Positions 1-7,663 are shown, counted from the stretch's first letter. The stretch is 16,205 bases of DNA from Bacteroidota bacterium (GCA_021413595.1 JAIOQD010000309.1:1-16205), one strand, 5' to 3'. Numbers and translations: made by a program. The notes: generated by a model not told the origin, from the letters alone.

Positions 1-306
1 GAAATTGATACGGTAGGGCAATTAAAAAGATATGCAATAAAACACAATGCTGATTCTAAACAGTGGATGTTTGTTACTGGTGATAAAAAAGATCTTTATG
101 GTATTGCACGACAAAGTTATTTATTAGATGCAGAGCAAGGCGATGGCGGACCTGATGATTTTATTCATACGCAAAATTTTGCCTTAATAGATAAAGATAA
201 ACGAATACGAGGGTTTTATGATGGGGTAGATTCGATCGTGATGAATCAGTTAATGAAAGATATTGAATTATTATTGGCTGAATATCATTATAAAGAAAAT
301 AAGTGA
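1..306 (+). CDS. SCO1/SenC family copper chaperone, 3' end only
   Basis: The reading frame is open from base 1 and ends at TGA 304-306, giving the last 101 residues of a protein that starts outside the window. The tail has the pattern of SCO1/SenC thioredoxin-fold proteins: a W-M-F-V-T-G-D-K strand, then D-D-F-I-H-T-Q-N-F, whose His is the third copper ligand in the family, then a strand like A-L-I-D-K-D-K-R-I-R-G-F-Y-D-G and a final helix. The N-terminal CxxxC copper motif and membrane anchor would lie upstream and cannot be checked. Family members deliver copper to, or reduce, the CuA site of cytochrome c oxidase in the periplasm. The fold and His context make the family call fairly secure; the exact client is inference. 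Confidence 0.85.
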   Translation, partial: EIDTVGQLKRYAIKHNADSKQWMFVTGDKKDLYGIARQSYLLDAEQGDGGPDDFIHTQNFALIDKDKRIRGFYDGVDSIVMNQLMKDIELLLAEYHYKENK

Positions 307-548
307 TTCCACAAATTTTTAACAAAAAATCGGTTAAGGATTTCTTCTTAAAGTACATTTCTTCATAAAATTAAAAATTCATTATGTCATTGTTAATTCT
401 CTCCAAGAAACAATGGGACTTCAGGGCAATTAATTCAAATACTGTTTTTTAGTTTGAATACAACAAAATGTTGAAATGATTTTTGTTAAAAGCGATAACT
501 AGGGCAACACTCATTATAAATTTCTTTATTTTTATGCCTTTCGACAAA
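307..548. other. AT-rich intergenic stretch with no recognised feature
   Basis: After the SCO-type gene there are about 240 bases of AT-rich DNA in which I see no convincing gene, RNA or terminator. It leads into the hairpin cluster that starts at 549. The short open frame on the minus strand crossing 161-358 is antisense to the SCO gene end and looks spurious. Confidence 0.5.
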
Positions 549-743
549 GAGCCTTAGGTTCGGTTTATTTTGTAAGGATGGACTTTAGTCCATCCACTAA
601 GGTACATCAATTAAGGGTAGAGAGCCATAGGCTCGGTTCATATTTCTTACAATATGATTCGTTCCTACGGAACTTATTTTCTTATTGTTATCTTTTTCAC
701 GGACTAAAGTCCGTTGTTACAATATCATCCGTTCCTATGGAAC
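549..743. repeat. Cluster of six REP-like hairpins (distal cluster)
   Basis: Six short inverted repeats lie in 195 bases. Three-base-loop hairpins: 549-561 (gagcc/ggttc, with a G-T wobble), 622-634 (gagcc-ata-ggctc), 661-673 (gttcc-tac-ggaac) and 731-743 (gttcc-tat-ggaac). Two-base-loop hairpins: 576-595 (9 bp arms ggatggact/agtccatcc) and 699-714 (7 bp arms acggact/agtccgt). Read on the minus strand, 699-743 gives a 13 bp hairpin, then gatattgtaacaacgga, then the larger hairpin. That is the same order and linker as the repeat units at 10706-11262, so the two loci share one repeat family. The small open frame at 578-766 is made of these repeats and is not a gene. Confidence 0.85.
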
Positions 744-853
744 TATGCCTTTTGCCTGCCTATTAGCAGATTACTTTTTTGCCAGATTCGATAATTATCA
801 GGGATCTTTACTAAATTTATAATGCGTGTTGCCTGAAGCTGTAACACTTATCA

Positions 854-884
854 TTGATAAATTCTGTTTTTTTTCGTAAATTTG
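854..884 (+). promoter_or_regulatory. Bacteroidota-type sigma-ABfr promoter
   Basis: A TTG at 854-856 and TAAATTTG at 877-884 are separated by 20 bases. This matches the Bacteroidota housekeeping promoter (TTG, 19-21 nt, TAnnTTTG), with a perfect -7 element. Transcription should start a few bases downstream, about 889-892, leaving a leader of roughly 12 nt before the ATG at 903. That argues against the in-frame TTG at 882, which lies inside the -7 element. Confidence 0.7.
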
Positions 885-902
885 AGCTATATAAACTATG
901 GC

Positions 903-3845
903 ATGAGAAATCTTACTTCGGTTATTCTTTTGATAATAAGTTTTCCTATCTTTTCTTTTTCTCAGGTTTATAATCAAATGCAAAAGATCATAGCCTCCGA
1001 CAGGGCTAGTGGAGATGTTTTTGGTTTTGCCGTATCTGTTAGTGGTAGCTATGCTATTGTGGGCGCTCAAAATGAAGCCGAAGATCCCGCAGGTATGAAT
1101 ACGCTTGTATATGCTGGATCTGCATATATTTTTGAGAAAAACAATAATGGACACTGGATTCAAATACAAAAAATTGTTCCTTCCGATAGAACAGCAAATG
1201 ATTATTTTGGGGGAGCTGTATCTATTAGCGGAAATAGAGCCATAGTGGGTGCGTATGAAAAAAATGCAATTGGTACAAACTTCTTTTCTCATGCCGGTGC
1301 TGCCTATATTTTTGAGCGGGATGGAAATGGAATCTGGAATGAAGTAAAAAAAATTGTTGCTTCTGATACCGGTGCTACTGATCATTTTGGCTATTCTGTG
1401 TCCATCAGCGGTGATTATGCAATTATTGGCTCTCCCATTGATGCTGAGGATGCAACAGGTGGAAATACGCTCAACAGTGCCGGTTCAGCTTATATGTTTA
1501 AGAGGGACGGAAATGGTAACTGGGATCAAACTCAAAAAATTGTACCTACTGACAGAGCCAGTGCTGATCTTTTTGGCGCTTCTGTATCGATTAGTGCTGA
1601 TTACGCCATAGTTGGAGCCTACCAGGAAGATGAGAATCCTATGGGTGGAAATACCCTCAATAATGCAGGTTCAGCTTATATTTTTAAAAGAGATGGAAAC
1701 AATGTATGGAATCAAATACAAAAAATTGTATCCTCCGACAGAGCTATTACTGATCGTTTTGGAATTTCGGTATCCATCAGCGGGTCTTATGTAGTGGTTG
1801 GAGCATATTTGGAAGATGAAAATGAAAATGGTGGAAGTACGCTCAGTAATGCGGGTTCAGCTTATATTTTTGAGAGGGACGGAAATAACAACTGGGGGCA
1901 GGTAAAAAAAATTACTGCTTCCGACAGGGATCCTAATGATAATTTTGGACAATCAGTAAATATCAGTGGAAATTATGTGATTGTTGGAGCTCAGCATGAA
2001 TCTGCGGATGTACAAGGTGGAAATATTTTTACTTCTGCAGGAGCTGCATATATATACAAAAGAAACGGGAACGGAAATTGGAATCAAACACAAAAAATTG
2101 TTGCTTCCGATAGAGCAAACGGTGATTATTTTGGTTCTACTGTTGCCATCAGCGAGGAATATGCATTTGTAGGTGCTTATCTCGAAGATGAAAACTTATC
2201 AGGTGGCAACCCGCTCAATGGTGCCGGATCTTCCTATATTTATGAAGCTTGTCAGTCAACCAGTTCAACAATCAATAAAACTGTTTGCAGTGCCTATACT
2301 TCACCTAGCGGAATTCACACATGGGAAATTACCGGCACCTATATGGATACTATTCCTAACGCAACGGGTTGCGATAGTGTAATAACCATTCACCTTATAA
2401 TAAACAGTTCCAATTCCACTATATACCCTGCAGTTTGTAATAGCTATACATCCCCAAGTGGGAATTATATATGGACAAGCACAGGCATTTACATGGATAT
2501 CATCCCAAGTTTTATCGGTTGCGATAGCATAATAACCATTTACCTGACCATTCACAATTCAAGTTCAACAATGAACGTATCAGTTTGTGACAGCTTCACT
2601 TCGCCAAGTGGCAAATATATATGGACAAGTACTAATACCTATTTGGATACTATTCCAAATGCACAAAGTTGCGACAGCATAATAACAATTAACCTAAGCA
2701 CCAACAGTTCCGGTTCAACTATAAGTCGAATAGCATGTAATAGTTACACATCACCAAGTGGTAATTATGTATGGACAATGTCTAACTCCTATAAGGATAC
2801 TATACCAAGTACTAAAGGCTGCGACAGCATAATAACAATTCACCTGACTATTAATACACTTGCAACGAATTCAACATTGAACCGAACAGCTTGTGTCAGC
2901 TATATTTCCCCGAGCGGAAACTATACATGGACAAATGCCGGTACTTATATGGATACCATCCCCAATACATTAGGCTGCGATAGTATAATAACCATACACC
3001 TGAGTATTAATACTGTTTCTACAAGCTCAACCATAAACCAAACAGTTTGTAACAGTTATACTTCACCAAGTGGAAACTATACATGGACTAGCTCCAATAC
3101 CTATCTGGATACTATTCCAAATGCAGGAGGCTGCGACAGCGTAATAACCATTAATCTATTAGTTAAAAGCACTCATTCGGCAATAAACGAAACCACTTGT
3201 TCCAACTATACTTCACCAAGTGGAAATTATACATGGACAAGTTCCGGCATTTACAAGGATACCATTCCTAATACAGTTGGCTGCGACAGCATAATAACAA
3301 TTAATTTGGTGACCAATAATTCGAGTTCAATGTTGTATCAAACTGTATGCAACAGCTATGTTTCACCAAGTGGAAATTACACCTGGACAAGTTCAAATAT
3401 TTATTATGATACCATTCCAAATGCAGTTGGTTGCGATAGTGTGATCGTTATTGATCTTACTGTCAATTCTGTTTCAACAGGACCAGTAATATACCAAACA
3501 GCTTGCAATAGTTTTACTTCACCAAGTGGGAATTACACTTGGACAAGTTCAAATACTTATCATGATACCATCCCAAATTCACACGGTTGCGATAGTTTGT
3601 TGAGCATTGATCTAACAATTTTTAATATAGATATAATAGTCATTCAAAATGGAAGTACATTAACTGCAACCACTTCAGGAGATTCTTACCAATGGCTTAA
3701 TTGTGATAATGGAAATTCTATCATTACAGGAGAAGTCAGTCAGTATTACACTGCCGAAACAAACGGTAACTATGCAGTAATTTTAACAGAAAACGGCTGT
3801 ACCGATACTTCTAACTGTTATACTCGTAATTCAAAACGGCAGTAA
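903..3845 (+). CDS. Secreted seven-repeat propeller protein with nine Cys-pair repeats
   Basis: Residue numbers run from ATG 903 (980 aa). Residues 1-20 form a signal peptide with a hydrophobic core and likely cut after F-S-F-S. Residues ~26-448 hold seven ~60-residue repeats of FG-GAP/integrin-alpha-like type: Q-K-I-V-x-S-D-R, x-D-x-F-G-x-S-V-S-I-S-G, Y-A-I-V-G-A, A-G-S-A-Y-I-F, D-G-N-G-x-W. Seven copies suit one closed seven-bladed propeller. Residues ~451-905 hold nine ~50-residue repeats (C-N-S-Y-T-S-P-S-G-N-Y-T-W ... D-T-I-P-N ... G-C-D-S-I-I-T-I), each with two Cys; related repeats are common in Bacteroidota surface proteins. The tail (~906-980) resembles an Ig-like domain (S-Y-Q-W-L-N-C ... 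N-G-C-T-D-T-S-N-C-Y). Such tails are often followed by a type IX sorting domain, but this one stops about 11 residues later. I infer an exported adhesin-like protein; ligand unknown. An in-frame TTG start at 882 is disfavoured by the promoter. Confidence 0.85.
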   Translation: MRNLTSVILLIISFPIFSFSQVYNQMQKIIASDRASGDVFGFAVSVSGSYAIVGAQNEAEDPAGMNTLVYAGSAYIFEKNNNGHWIQIQKIVPSDRTANDYFGGAVSISGNRAIVGAYEKNAIGTNFFSHAGAAYIFERDGNGIWNEVKKIVASDTGATDHFGYSVSISGDYAIIGSPIDAEDATGGNTLNSAGSAYMFKRDGNGNWDQTQKIVPTDRASADLFGASVSISADYAIVGAYQEDENPMGGNTLNNAGSAYIFKRDGNNVWNQIQKIVSSDRAITDRFGISVSISGSYVVVGAYLEDENENGGSTLSNAGSAYIFERDGNNNWGQVKKITASDRDPNDNFGQSVNISGNYVIVGAQHESADVQGGNIFTSAGAAYIYKRNGNGNWNQTQKIVASDRANGDYFGSTVAISEEYAFVGAYLEDENLSGGNPLNGAGSSYIYEACQSTSSTINKTVCSAYTSPSGIHTWEITGTYMDTIPNATGCDSVITIHLIINSSNSTIYPAVCNSYTSPSGNYIWTSTGIYMDIIPSFIGCDSIITIYLTIHNSSSTMNVSVCDSFTSPSGKYIWTSTNTYLDTIPNAQSCDSIITINLSTNSSGSTISRIACNSYTSPSGNYVWTMSNSYKDTIPSTKGCDSIITIHLTINTLATNSTLNRTACVSYISPSGNYTWTNAGTYMDTIPNTLGCDSIITIHLSINTVSTSSTINQTVCNSYTSPSGNYTWTSSNTYLDTIPNAGGCDSVITINLLVKSTHSAINETTCSNYTSPSGNYTWTSSGIYKDTIPNTVGCDSIITINLVTNNSSSMLYQTVCNSYVSPSGNYTWTSSNIYYDTIPNAVGCDSVIVIDLTVNSVSTGPVIYQTACNSFTSPSGNYTWTSSNTYHDTIPNSHGCDSLLSIDLTIFNIDIIVIQNGSTLTATTSGDSYQWLNCDNGNSIITGEVSQYYTAETNGNYAVILTENGCTDTSNCYTRNSKRQ
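2251..3621 (+). repeat. Nine in-frame ~150 bp coding repeats
   Basis: Inside the secreted-protein gene, a ~150 bp unit is repeated nine times in frame (49-52 codons each). The copies share near-identical cores such as tcaccaagtggaaattat followed by acatggacaag, and gataccattcc then a ggctgcgacagc-like stretch. The later copies (units 6-9) are the most alike, which suggests recent duplication or gene conversion. Such arrays can change copy number by recombination. Confidence 0.85.
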
Positions 3846-3998
3846 ACAACTTAGCAGTAAAATAATTATTGACAAGTGATTCTGTTGAATCTATAAGTTC
3901 ATGATGGGGAAATTGTTATCACAATGTTGGTTTAAATCATTACAAAAATCAAAGAAAGTAATCTGATATTTTACTACTTTTAAACAAAATTAAAAATT

Positions 3999-4895
3999 AT
4001 GGAATTTGTTGATTATTACAAAATATTAGGACTCAAAAAAGATGCTTCGGTAGAGGACATAAAAAAAGCTTATCGTAAGTTAGCCCGAAAATACCATCCC
4101 GATTTAAACCCCAATAATAAAGAAGCTAACAAACAATTTCAACAAATTAATGAGGCCAATGAAGTATTGAGCGATCCTGAAAATCGTAAAAAATACGATA
4201 AATATGGTAAGGACTGGAAGCATGGTGAAGAATATGAAAAAGCTCAGCAATCGCAAAGGCAATCATCGGGGCAGAGAGGAAGAGAGCAATCATTTGGCGG
4301 TTCACAGGGTGGTGATGATTTTTCTGATTTTTTCGGTTCTATGTTTGGAGGGCAGTCTGGTGGCGGAAGAGGCGGAAGACAAGCTAAATATAGAGGACAG
4401 GATTTTAATGCGGAAGTGCAACTTAATTTGATAGATGCCTATCAAACACATCAGCAAACGTTATCCGTTAATGGAAAAAATATTCGGATCACAATACCTG
4501 CCGGAATTGAAAACGGACAAACAATAAAAATTGGTGGCCATGGCGGATCCGGTGTTAATGGTGGGCCCGCTGGTGATCTATTCATTTCATTTGCTATAAC
4601 TAACAATACCAAATTTAAACGCGAAGGGGATAATTTATATTCAACAGTTGATTTAGATCTATTCACTGCCGTATTAGGTGGTGAAATTACTGTAGATACG
4701 CTTAGTGGAAAAGTAAAGCTAAAAGTTCCACCCGAAACACAAAATGGAACTAAAGTAAAGTTAAAAGGTAAAGGATTTCCTGTTTATAAAAAGGAAGGGC
4801 AATTCGGAGATTTATTAATAACCTATTCAGTTAAAATTCCAACAAATTTAACAGAAAAACAAAAGGAGTTATTTACTGAATTGTCGCAATCTTAA
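3999..4895 (+). CDS. cbpA: CbpA-like J-domain co-chaperone (type II DnaJ)
   Basis: This 298-residue protein stimulates a DnaK-type Hsp70 ATPase and delivers substrates to it in the cytoplasm. Residues ~5-69 form the J domain, with the essential H-P-D at 33-35 followed by L-N-P-N. A Gly/Ser/Gln-rich linker spans ~84-128 and includes [12 protein letters not shown]. Two C-terminal beta-barrel substrate domains follow (~134-280; e.g. [31 protein letters not shown]). There is no Cys zinc-finger region, which makes it type II (CbpA/DnaJB-like), not canonical DnaJ; the length is normal for CbpA. The gene 18 bases downstream is a CbpM-type modulator, the classic partner, which strengthens the CbpA assignment. 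An adenine-rich leader precedes the ATG with no strong Shine-Dalgarno. Confidence 0.93.
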   Translation: MEFVDYYKILGLKKDASVEDIKKAYRKLARKYHPDLNPNNKEANKQFQQINEANEVLSDPENRKKYDKYGKDWKHGEEYEKAQQSQRQSSGQRGREQSFGGSQGGDDFSDFFGSMFGGQSGGGRGGRQAKYRGQDFNAEVQLNLIDAYQTHQQTLSVNGKNIRITIPAGIENGQTIKIGGHGGSGVNGGPAGDLFISFAITNNTKFKREGDNLYSTVDLDLFTAVLGGEITVDTLSGKVKLKVPPETQNGTKVKLKGKGFPVYKKEGQFGDLLITYSVKIPTNLTEKQKELFTELSQS

Positions 4896-4913
4896 TTTTA
4901 AATAATTAAAACA

Positions 4914-5216
4914 ATGGAAACTGGAAATTTAATATCAGCAGAAGAATTTTGTATCAATCATAAAATTGAAATTTCTTTTATAAGTTCTTTACAGGAATTT
5001 GGCTTGGTTGAAGTCACTACTGTTAAAGAAACATCTTATATTGATGCCAATCAACTACAAAAATTGGAAAAGATCTTGCGATTATATTACGACCTCGATA
5101 TAAATATAGAAGGTATTGAGGCCATCACTCATTTACTTAATCGGGTAAATGATATGCAGGATGAAATTATTATTCTTAAAAACAAGTTGAGTTTGTATGA
5201 AGAAGGTGGTCTGTAA
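4914..5216 (+). CDS. cbpM: CbpM-like chaperone modulator (MerR-type fold)
   Basis: A 100-residue protein beginning 18 bases after the J-protein stop, so almost certainly co-transcribed with it. It has the layout of the CbpM/MerR_2 family: an N-terminal I-S-A-E-E-F-C segment, L-Q-E-F-G-L-V-E-V, then Y-I-D-A-N-Q-L-Q-K-L-E-K-I-L-R-L-Y-Y-D-L-D-I-N-I-E-G-I-E-A-I, and a C-terminal coiled-coil-like helix (~72-95). In E. coli, CbpM binds the J domain of CbpA and blocks its co-chaperone activity; the same role here is inferred from family and adjacency. Similarity is low enough that a generic MerR-like label is the fallback. Confidence 0.82.
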   Translation: METGNLISAEEFCINHKIEISFISSLQEFGLVEVTTVKETSYIDANQLQKLEKILRLYYDLDINIEGIEAITHLLNRVNDMQDEIIILKNKLSLYEEGGL

Positions 5217-5290
5217 ACTGCTACTGAAAAACGATTAAATTATTTTGAACTCAAAACAAGGAAACAATTTTAATTAATAAATTTATTGTA

Positions 5291-5701
5291 ATGGCAAAGG
5301 AACAAGGAACAAAGGAAAATCCATGGACACTTCAAACACCGCCACTGTCTTCTACTTTCACTATGTATAAGGACGAAAAGGACGGTAAAGAAATTTTGGT
5401 ATGTACAGTTGGCAAAACTGTTTTACATTATCAATACCGTTGTCTTGCAGATCTGCAATCGATGCTTAAAAAACATGGTGACTGGATGGAATTAGGCAGT
5501 GCAGACGAACAAAAACCTGCAAAAGAAGGGACTGTTGAGGCATGGGGCCGTTCAGAAAAAAATCCTGTTGCTGGATGGTATGGTCTAAAGAAAGGGCTTC
5601 GTGGGCGATTTGGAATGTATGTTCCTCCATTAATGGAAAAACTTGGGCTTGCGGAGCTCACACATGAAGCGAAAGGAAATAAAATGAGAGCAATTAAATA
5701 A
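5291..5701 (+). CDS. Small conserved protein of unknown function (DUF6855-like)
   Basis: A 136-residue soluble protein with no signal peptide or membrane segment. It opens with M-A-K-E-Q-G-T-K-E-N-P-W-T-L-Q-T-P-P, then M-Y-K-D-E-K-D-G, V-C-T-V-G-K-T-V-L-H-Y, L-K-K-H-G-D-W-M-E-L-G-S-A-D-E-Q-K-P and W-G-R-S-x-K-N-P-V-A-G-W-Y-G-L-K-K-G-L-R-G-R-F-G. I recognise this as a widespread, highly conserved bacterial family without known function. I associate it with DUF6855, but the accession is from memory and unchecked. The Trp/Gly/Lys/Arg-rich second half suggests a compact domain. It lies 74 bases after cbpM and 67 bases before the flavoprotein on the same strand; no functional link is evident. The ATG at 5291 fits the family's usual N terminus. 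Confidence 0.75.
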   Translation: MAKEQGTKENPWTLQTPPLSSTFTMYKDEKDGKEILVCTVGKTVLHYQYRCLADLQSMLKKHGDWMELGSADEQKPAKEGTVEAWGRSEKNPVAGWYGLKKGLRGRFGMYVPPLMEKLGLAELTHEAKGNKMRAIK

Positions 5702-5768
5702 TAATAGATTTAATAGTTGAAATAGTAGATTAATATTCACACTTTCTCAAATCTAAAAAACGCAAATC

Positions 5769-7061
5769 TTGGATCATGACCCTTTCAATATAGTTGAATC
5801 CAAAGAATCAAGCCTAAATCAATCCAAATCAATTTTGAATTCAAAACATATTATAGTTATTGGTGGCGGGGCTGCCGGATTTTTTGCTGCTATTAATTGT
5901 GCAAAATTTCATCTGGATTATTCCGTTTCCTTATTTGAAAAAAGCTCGAAACTCCTTTCAAAAGTGCGTGTGTCTGGCGGTGGACGGTGTAATGTGACTC
6001 ATGCCTGTTTTGATAATTCATTACTGATAAAAAACTATCCTCGGGGCGAAAAGGAATTGCGGAATGCTTTCAGCAGATTTTCTTCAACTGATACTGTAAA
6101 ATGGTTTGAACAACATGGAGTTGAACTAAAAACAGAAAAAGATGGAAGGATGTTTCCTATAACAGATAATTCTGAAACCATTATCAATTGCCTGATGCAG
6201 GAGGCTGAAAAAGCAGGAGTAAAAATAAAATTAAATGTAGATATAACAGAGATCATAAAAAATGAAAATAATACATTTACATTATTAGCCAATGGTGGCG
6301 GTAGTTTTGAATGTGATAAGTTAATTATTGCAACTGGAGGTAACCCCAAAGATTCAGCCTATGATTGGTTGAAAAAACTAGGACATACCATAATAAAACC
6401 AGTACCCTCTTTATTTACTTTTAATATTCCAAATAATTCAGTTACCCAATTAATGGGTGTTTCCGTTCCAAATGCAAAAGTTCGTGTTCAGGGAACAAAA
6501 TTAGAAACAGAAGGGCCTTTATTAATAACCCATTGGGGGATGAGTGGGCCTGGCATATTGAAAGCATCAGCCTGGGGGGCACGTTTGTTAAGCGATTTGA
6601 ACTATAATTTCAATGCAATAATAAATTGGTTACCAAAATATACCGAAGAAAAATTACGCATTGAGTTTGCCAATCAACGTGCTGAAAACCCTGCGAAAAT
6701 GGTATTGAATAATTGTCCGGTAGAATTACCAAAACGACTTTGGGAATATTTTGTAAATAAGGCCGGTATTCCAGAAGCCACACGTTGGGCGGATTTACCA
6801 AAAAGAAATTCAAATATTCTTATCACCATCATCATTAACGATGAATACAAAGTGCAAGGAAAAACAACATTCAAAGAAGAGTTCGTTACTTGCGGAGGAA
6901 TTAGTTTAAAAGAAATTGATTTCAGTACTATGCAAAGTAAACTAGTTCCAAACCTTTTTTTTGCAGGTGAAATTATGGATGTGGATGGCATAACCGGTGG
7001 CTTCAATTTTCAAAATGCCTGTAGCAGCGGATGGATCGCGGCACAGAGTATTGATCTTTGA
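5769..7061 (+). CDS. HI0933/BaiN/RdsA-family NAD(P)/FAD-dependent oxidoreductase
   Basis: A two-dinucleotide-binding flavoprotein of the HI0933/YhiN (RdsA, BaiN-like) family, 430 residues from this start. Near the N terminus I-I-V-I-G-G-G-A-A-G-F-F-A-A (~28-41) is the FAD Rossmann motif, followed by the family signature V-S-G-G-G-R-C-N-V-T-H (~68-78). Later come I-A-T-G-G-N-P-K-D-S-A-Y, T-H-W-G-M-S-G-P-G-I-L and the C-terminal F-V-T-C-G-G-I-S-L-K-E-I ... F-F-A-G-E-I-M-D-V-D-G-I-T-G-G-F-N-F-Q-N-A FAD loop. BaiN takes part in bile-acid reduction in Clostridium, but most members have no proven substrate. The start is uncertain: the frame is closed by TAA at 5754-5756 and has no ATG before the FAD motif. 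TTG 5769 gives the longest form; TTG 5835 would give M-N-S-K-H-I-I-V-I-G-G-G, a more typical N terminus for this family. Confidence 0.88.
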   Translation: MDHDPFNIVESKESSLNQSKSILNSKHIIVIGGGAAGFFAAINCAKFHLDYSVSLFEKSSKLLSKVRVSGGGRCNVTHACFDNSLLIKNYPRGEKELRNAFSRFSSTDTVKWFEQHGVELKTEKDGRMFPITDNSETIINCLMQEAEKAGVKIKLNVDITEIIKNENNTFTLLANGGGSFECDKLIIATGGNPKDSAYDWLKKLGHTIIKPVPSLFTFNIPNNSVTQLMGVSVPNAKVRVQGTKLETEGPLLITHWGMSGPGILKASAWGARLLSDLNYNFNAIINWLPKYTEEKLRIEFANQRAENPAKMVLNNCPVELPKRLWEYFVNKAGIPEATRWADLPKRNSNILITIIINDEYKVQGKTTFKEEFVTCGGISLKEIDFSTMQSKLVPNLFFAGEIMDVDGITGGFNFQNACSSGWIAAQSIDL

Positions 7062-7103
7062 TAAAAGTATAGAATAGCCTTTGCTCATAATTATTGTACA
7101 TAT

Positions 7104-7152
7104 TTCGACTGGCTTAATATGTCATGTGCAGAGTCAGTCTGAGCCTGTCGAA
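7104..7152. repeat. Imperfect inverted repeat, ttcgactggctta / tgagcctgtcgaa
   Basis: Arms at 7104-7116 and 7140-7152 pair at 11 of 13 positions around a 23-base loop. The arm sequence (ttcgac-aggctca type) belongs to an intergenic repeat I recognise from many Bacteroidota genomes. It sits downstream of the flavoprotein gene and could act as a transcript 3' stem-loop. Confidence 0.6.
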
Positions 7153-7343
7153 TAGCTTTAGCAGGTATTACTGTTAGAAAGTCCTTAACTGCATGTTATT
7201 CCCTTCGCTCCTAATGTCATTATTTAAGGCTAACCCGCGTTTTCTTGACAATCTCGGATGACTTTGTGCATGGTTCATTGGTCTCATTCGTTAGTTGAAA
7301 CTATGCAATTTATTGCAAGACTTTCAGTTTCTAAAAACGTTTT

Positions 7344-7437
7344 CTCTGTGGTTCTCTGTGTATTCTCCTCTTTCCTCTGTGTAATAAATTTTTTTGTTAC
7401 ACAGAGTTTCACAGAGAATACACAGAGAGGCACAGAG
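7344..7437. repeat. Long inverted repeat of ctctgtg / cacagag type
   Basis: The left arm (from 7344) and right arm (to 7437) form a nested stem. The innermost exact pair is ctctgtgtaa 7375-7384 with ttacacagag 7397-7406 around a 12-base T-rich loop. The outer exact 15 bp pair is 7353-7367 with 7414-7428, and the ctctgtg/cacagag ends close the element at 7344-7350 and 7431-7437. It is built from multiples of a ctctgtg motif. The frame at 7258-7452 is open only because of this repeat and is not a gene. Confidence 0.75.
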
Positions 7438-7484
7438 TTTTTATTAGTATAACGCAAAGGATTTCATTCTTTCTTTGCCCCAAC

Positions 7485-7505
7485 CTATGCACTTTCAGTG
7501 CATAG
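7485..7505. repeat. Perfect 9 bp hairpin with TTC loop, REP-like
   Basis: ctatgcact (7485-7493) and agtgcatag (7497-7505) pair perfectly around a three-base loop. Flanking caac (7481-7484) and gttg (7508-7511) can extend the stem after a small bulge. Its shape is like the three-base-loop hairpins near the transposase at 11305, but the sequence differs. The rest of 7512-7655 holds nothing I recognise. Confidence 0.65.
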
Positions 7506-7655
7506 TAGTTGAGTTTGAGGCTTGTCGAGAATTGTGATAGCACGATTTGCTTTATTACTTAATGTTATTCCTTTTGCGCCTTTTGTGATATTTTTTTTGA
7601 ACGGATGCATCAGATAAACAGATAAGTAATTAGCCGAAAATCTCGAAAATTATTT

Positions 7656-7663
7656 TAATTTTG
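7656..7663 (+). promoter_or_regulatory. Possible -7 promoter element for the dehydrogenase gene
   Basis: TAATTTTG matches TAnnTTTG and lies 34 bases before the ATG at 7698, a sensible leader length. No TTG is present at the expected -33 spacing, so this is only half of the consensus. Confidence 0.4.

Noticed and set aside
578..766. Small protein-coding gene on the plus strand
   Set aside because: It covers several palindromes of the REP-like cluster and has no ribosome-binding site or promoter; the frame is open by chance.
798..1385. 195-residue gene on the minus strand
   Set aside because: Most of it is antisense to the secreted propeller gene, whose periodic codons keep the opposite frame open. 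The protein has no recognisable domain and the plus-strand gene has clear repeats and a signal peptide.
3975..3982. Promoter -7 element before the J-protein gene
   Set aside because: tactttta is only a partial match to TAnnTTTG and there is no TTG at the right distance, so it was not listed.
3840..3998. Frameshifted type IX sorting domain after the secreted protein
   Set aside because: The other frames after the stop were read; they stop quickly and show no sorting-domain pattern, so there is no direct evidence for a frameshift.
7258..7452. 64-residue gene in the intergenic region
   Set aside because: It runs through the ctctgtg/cacagag inverted repeat and has no family features.
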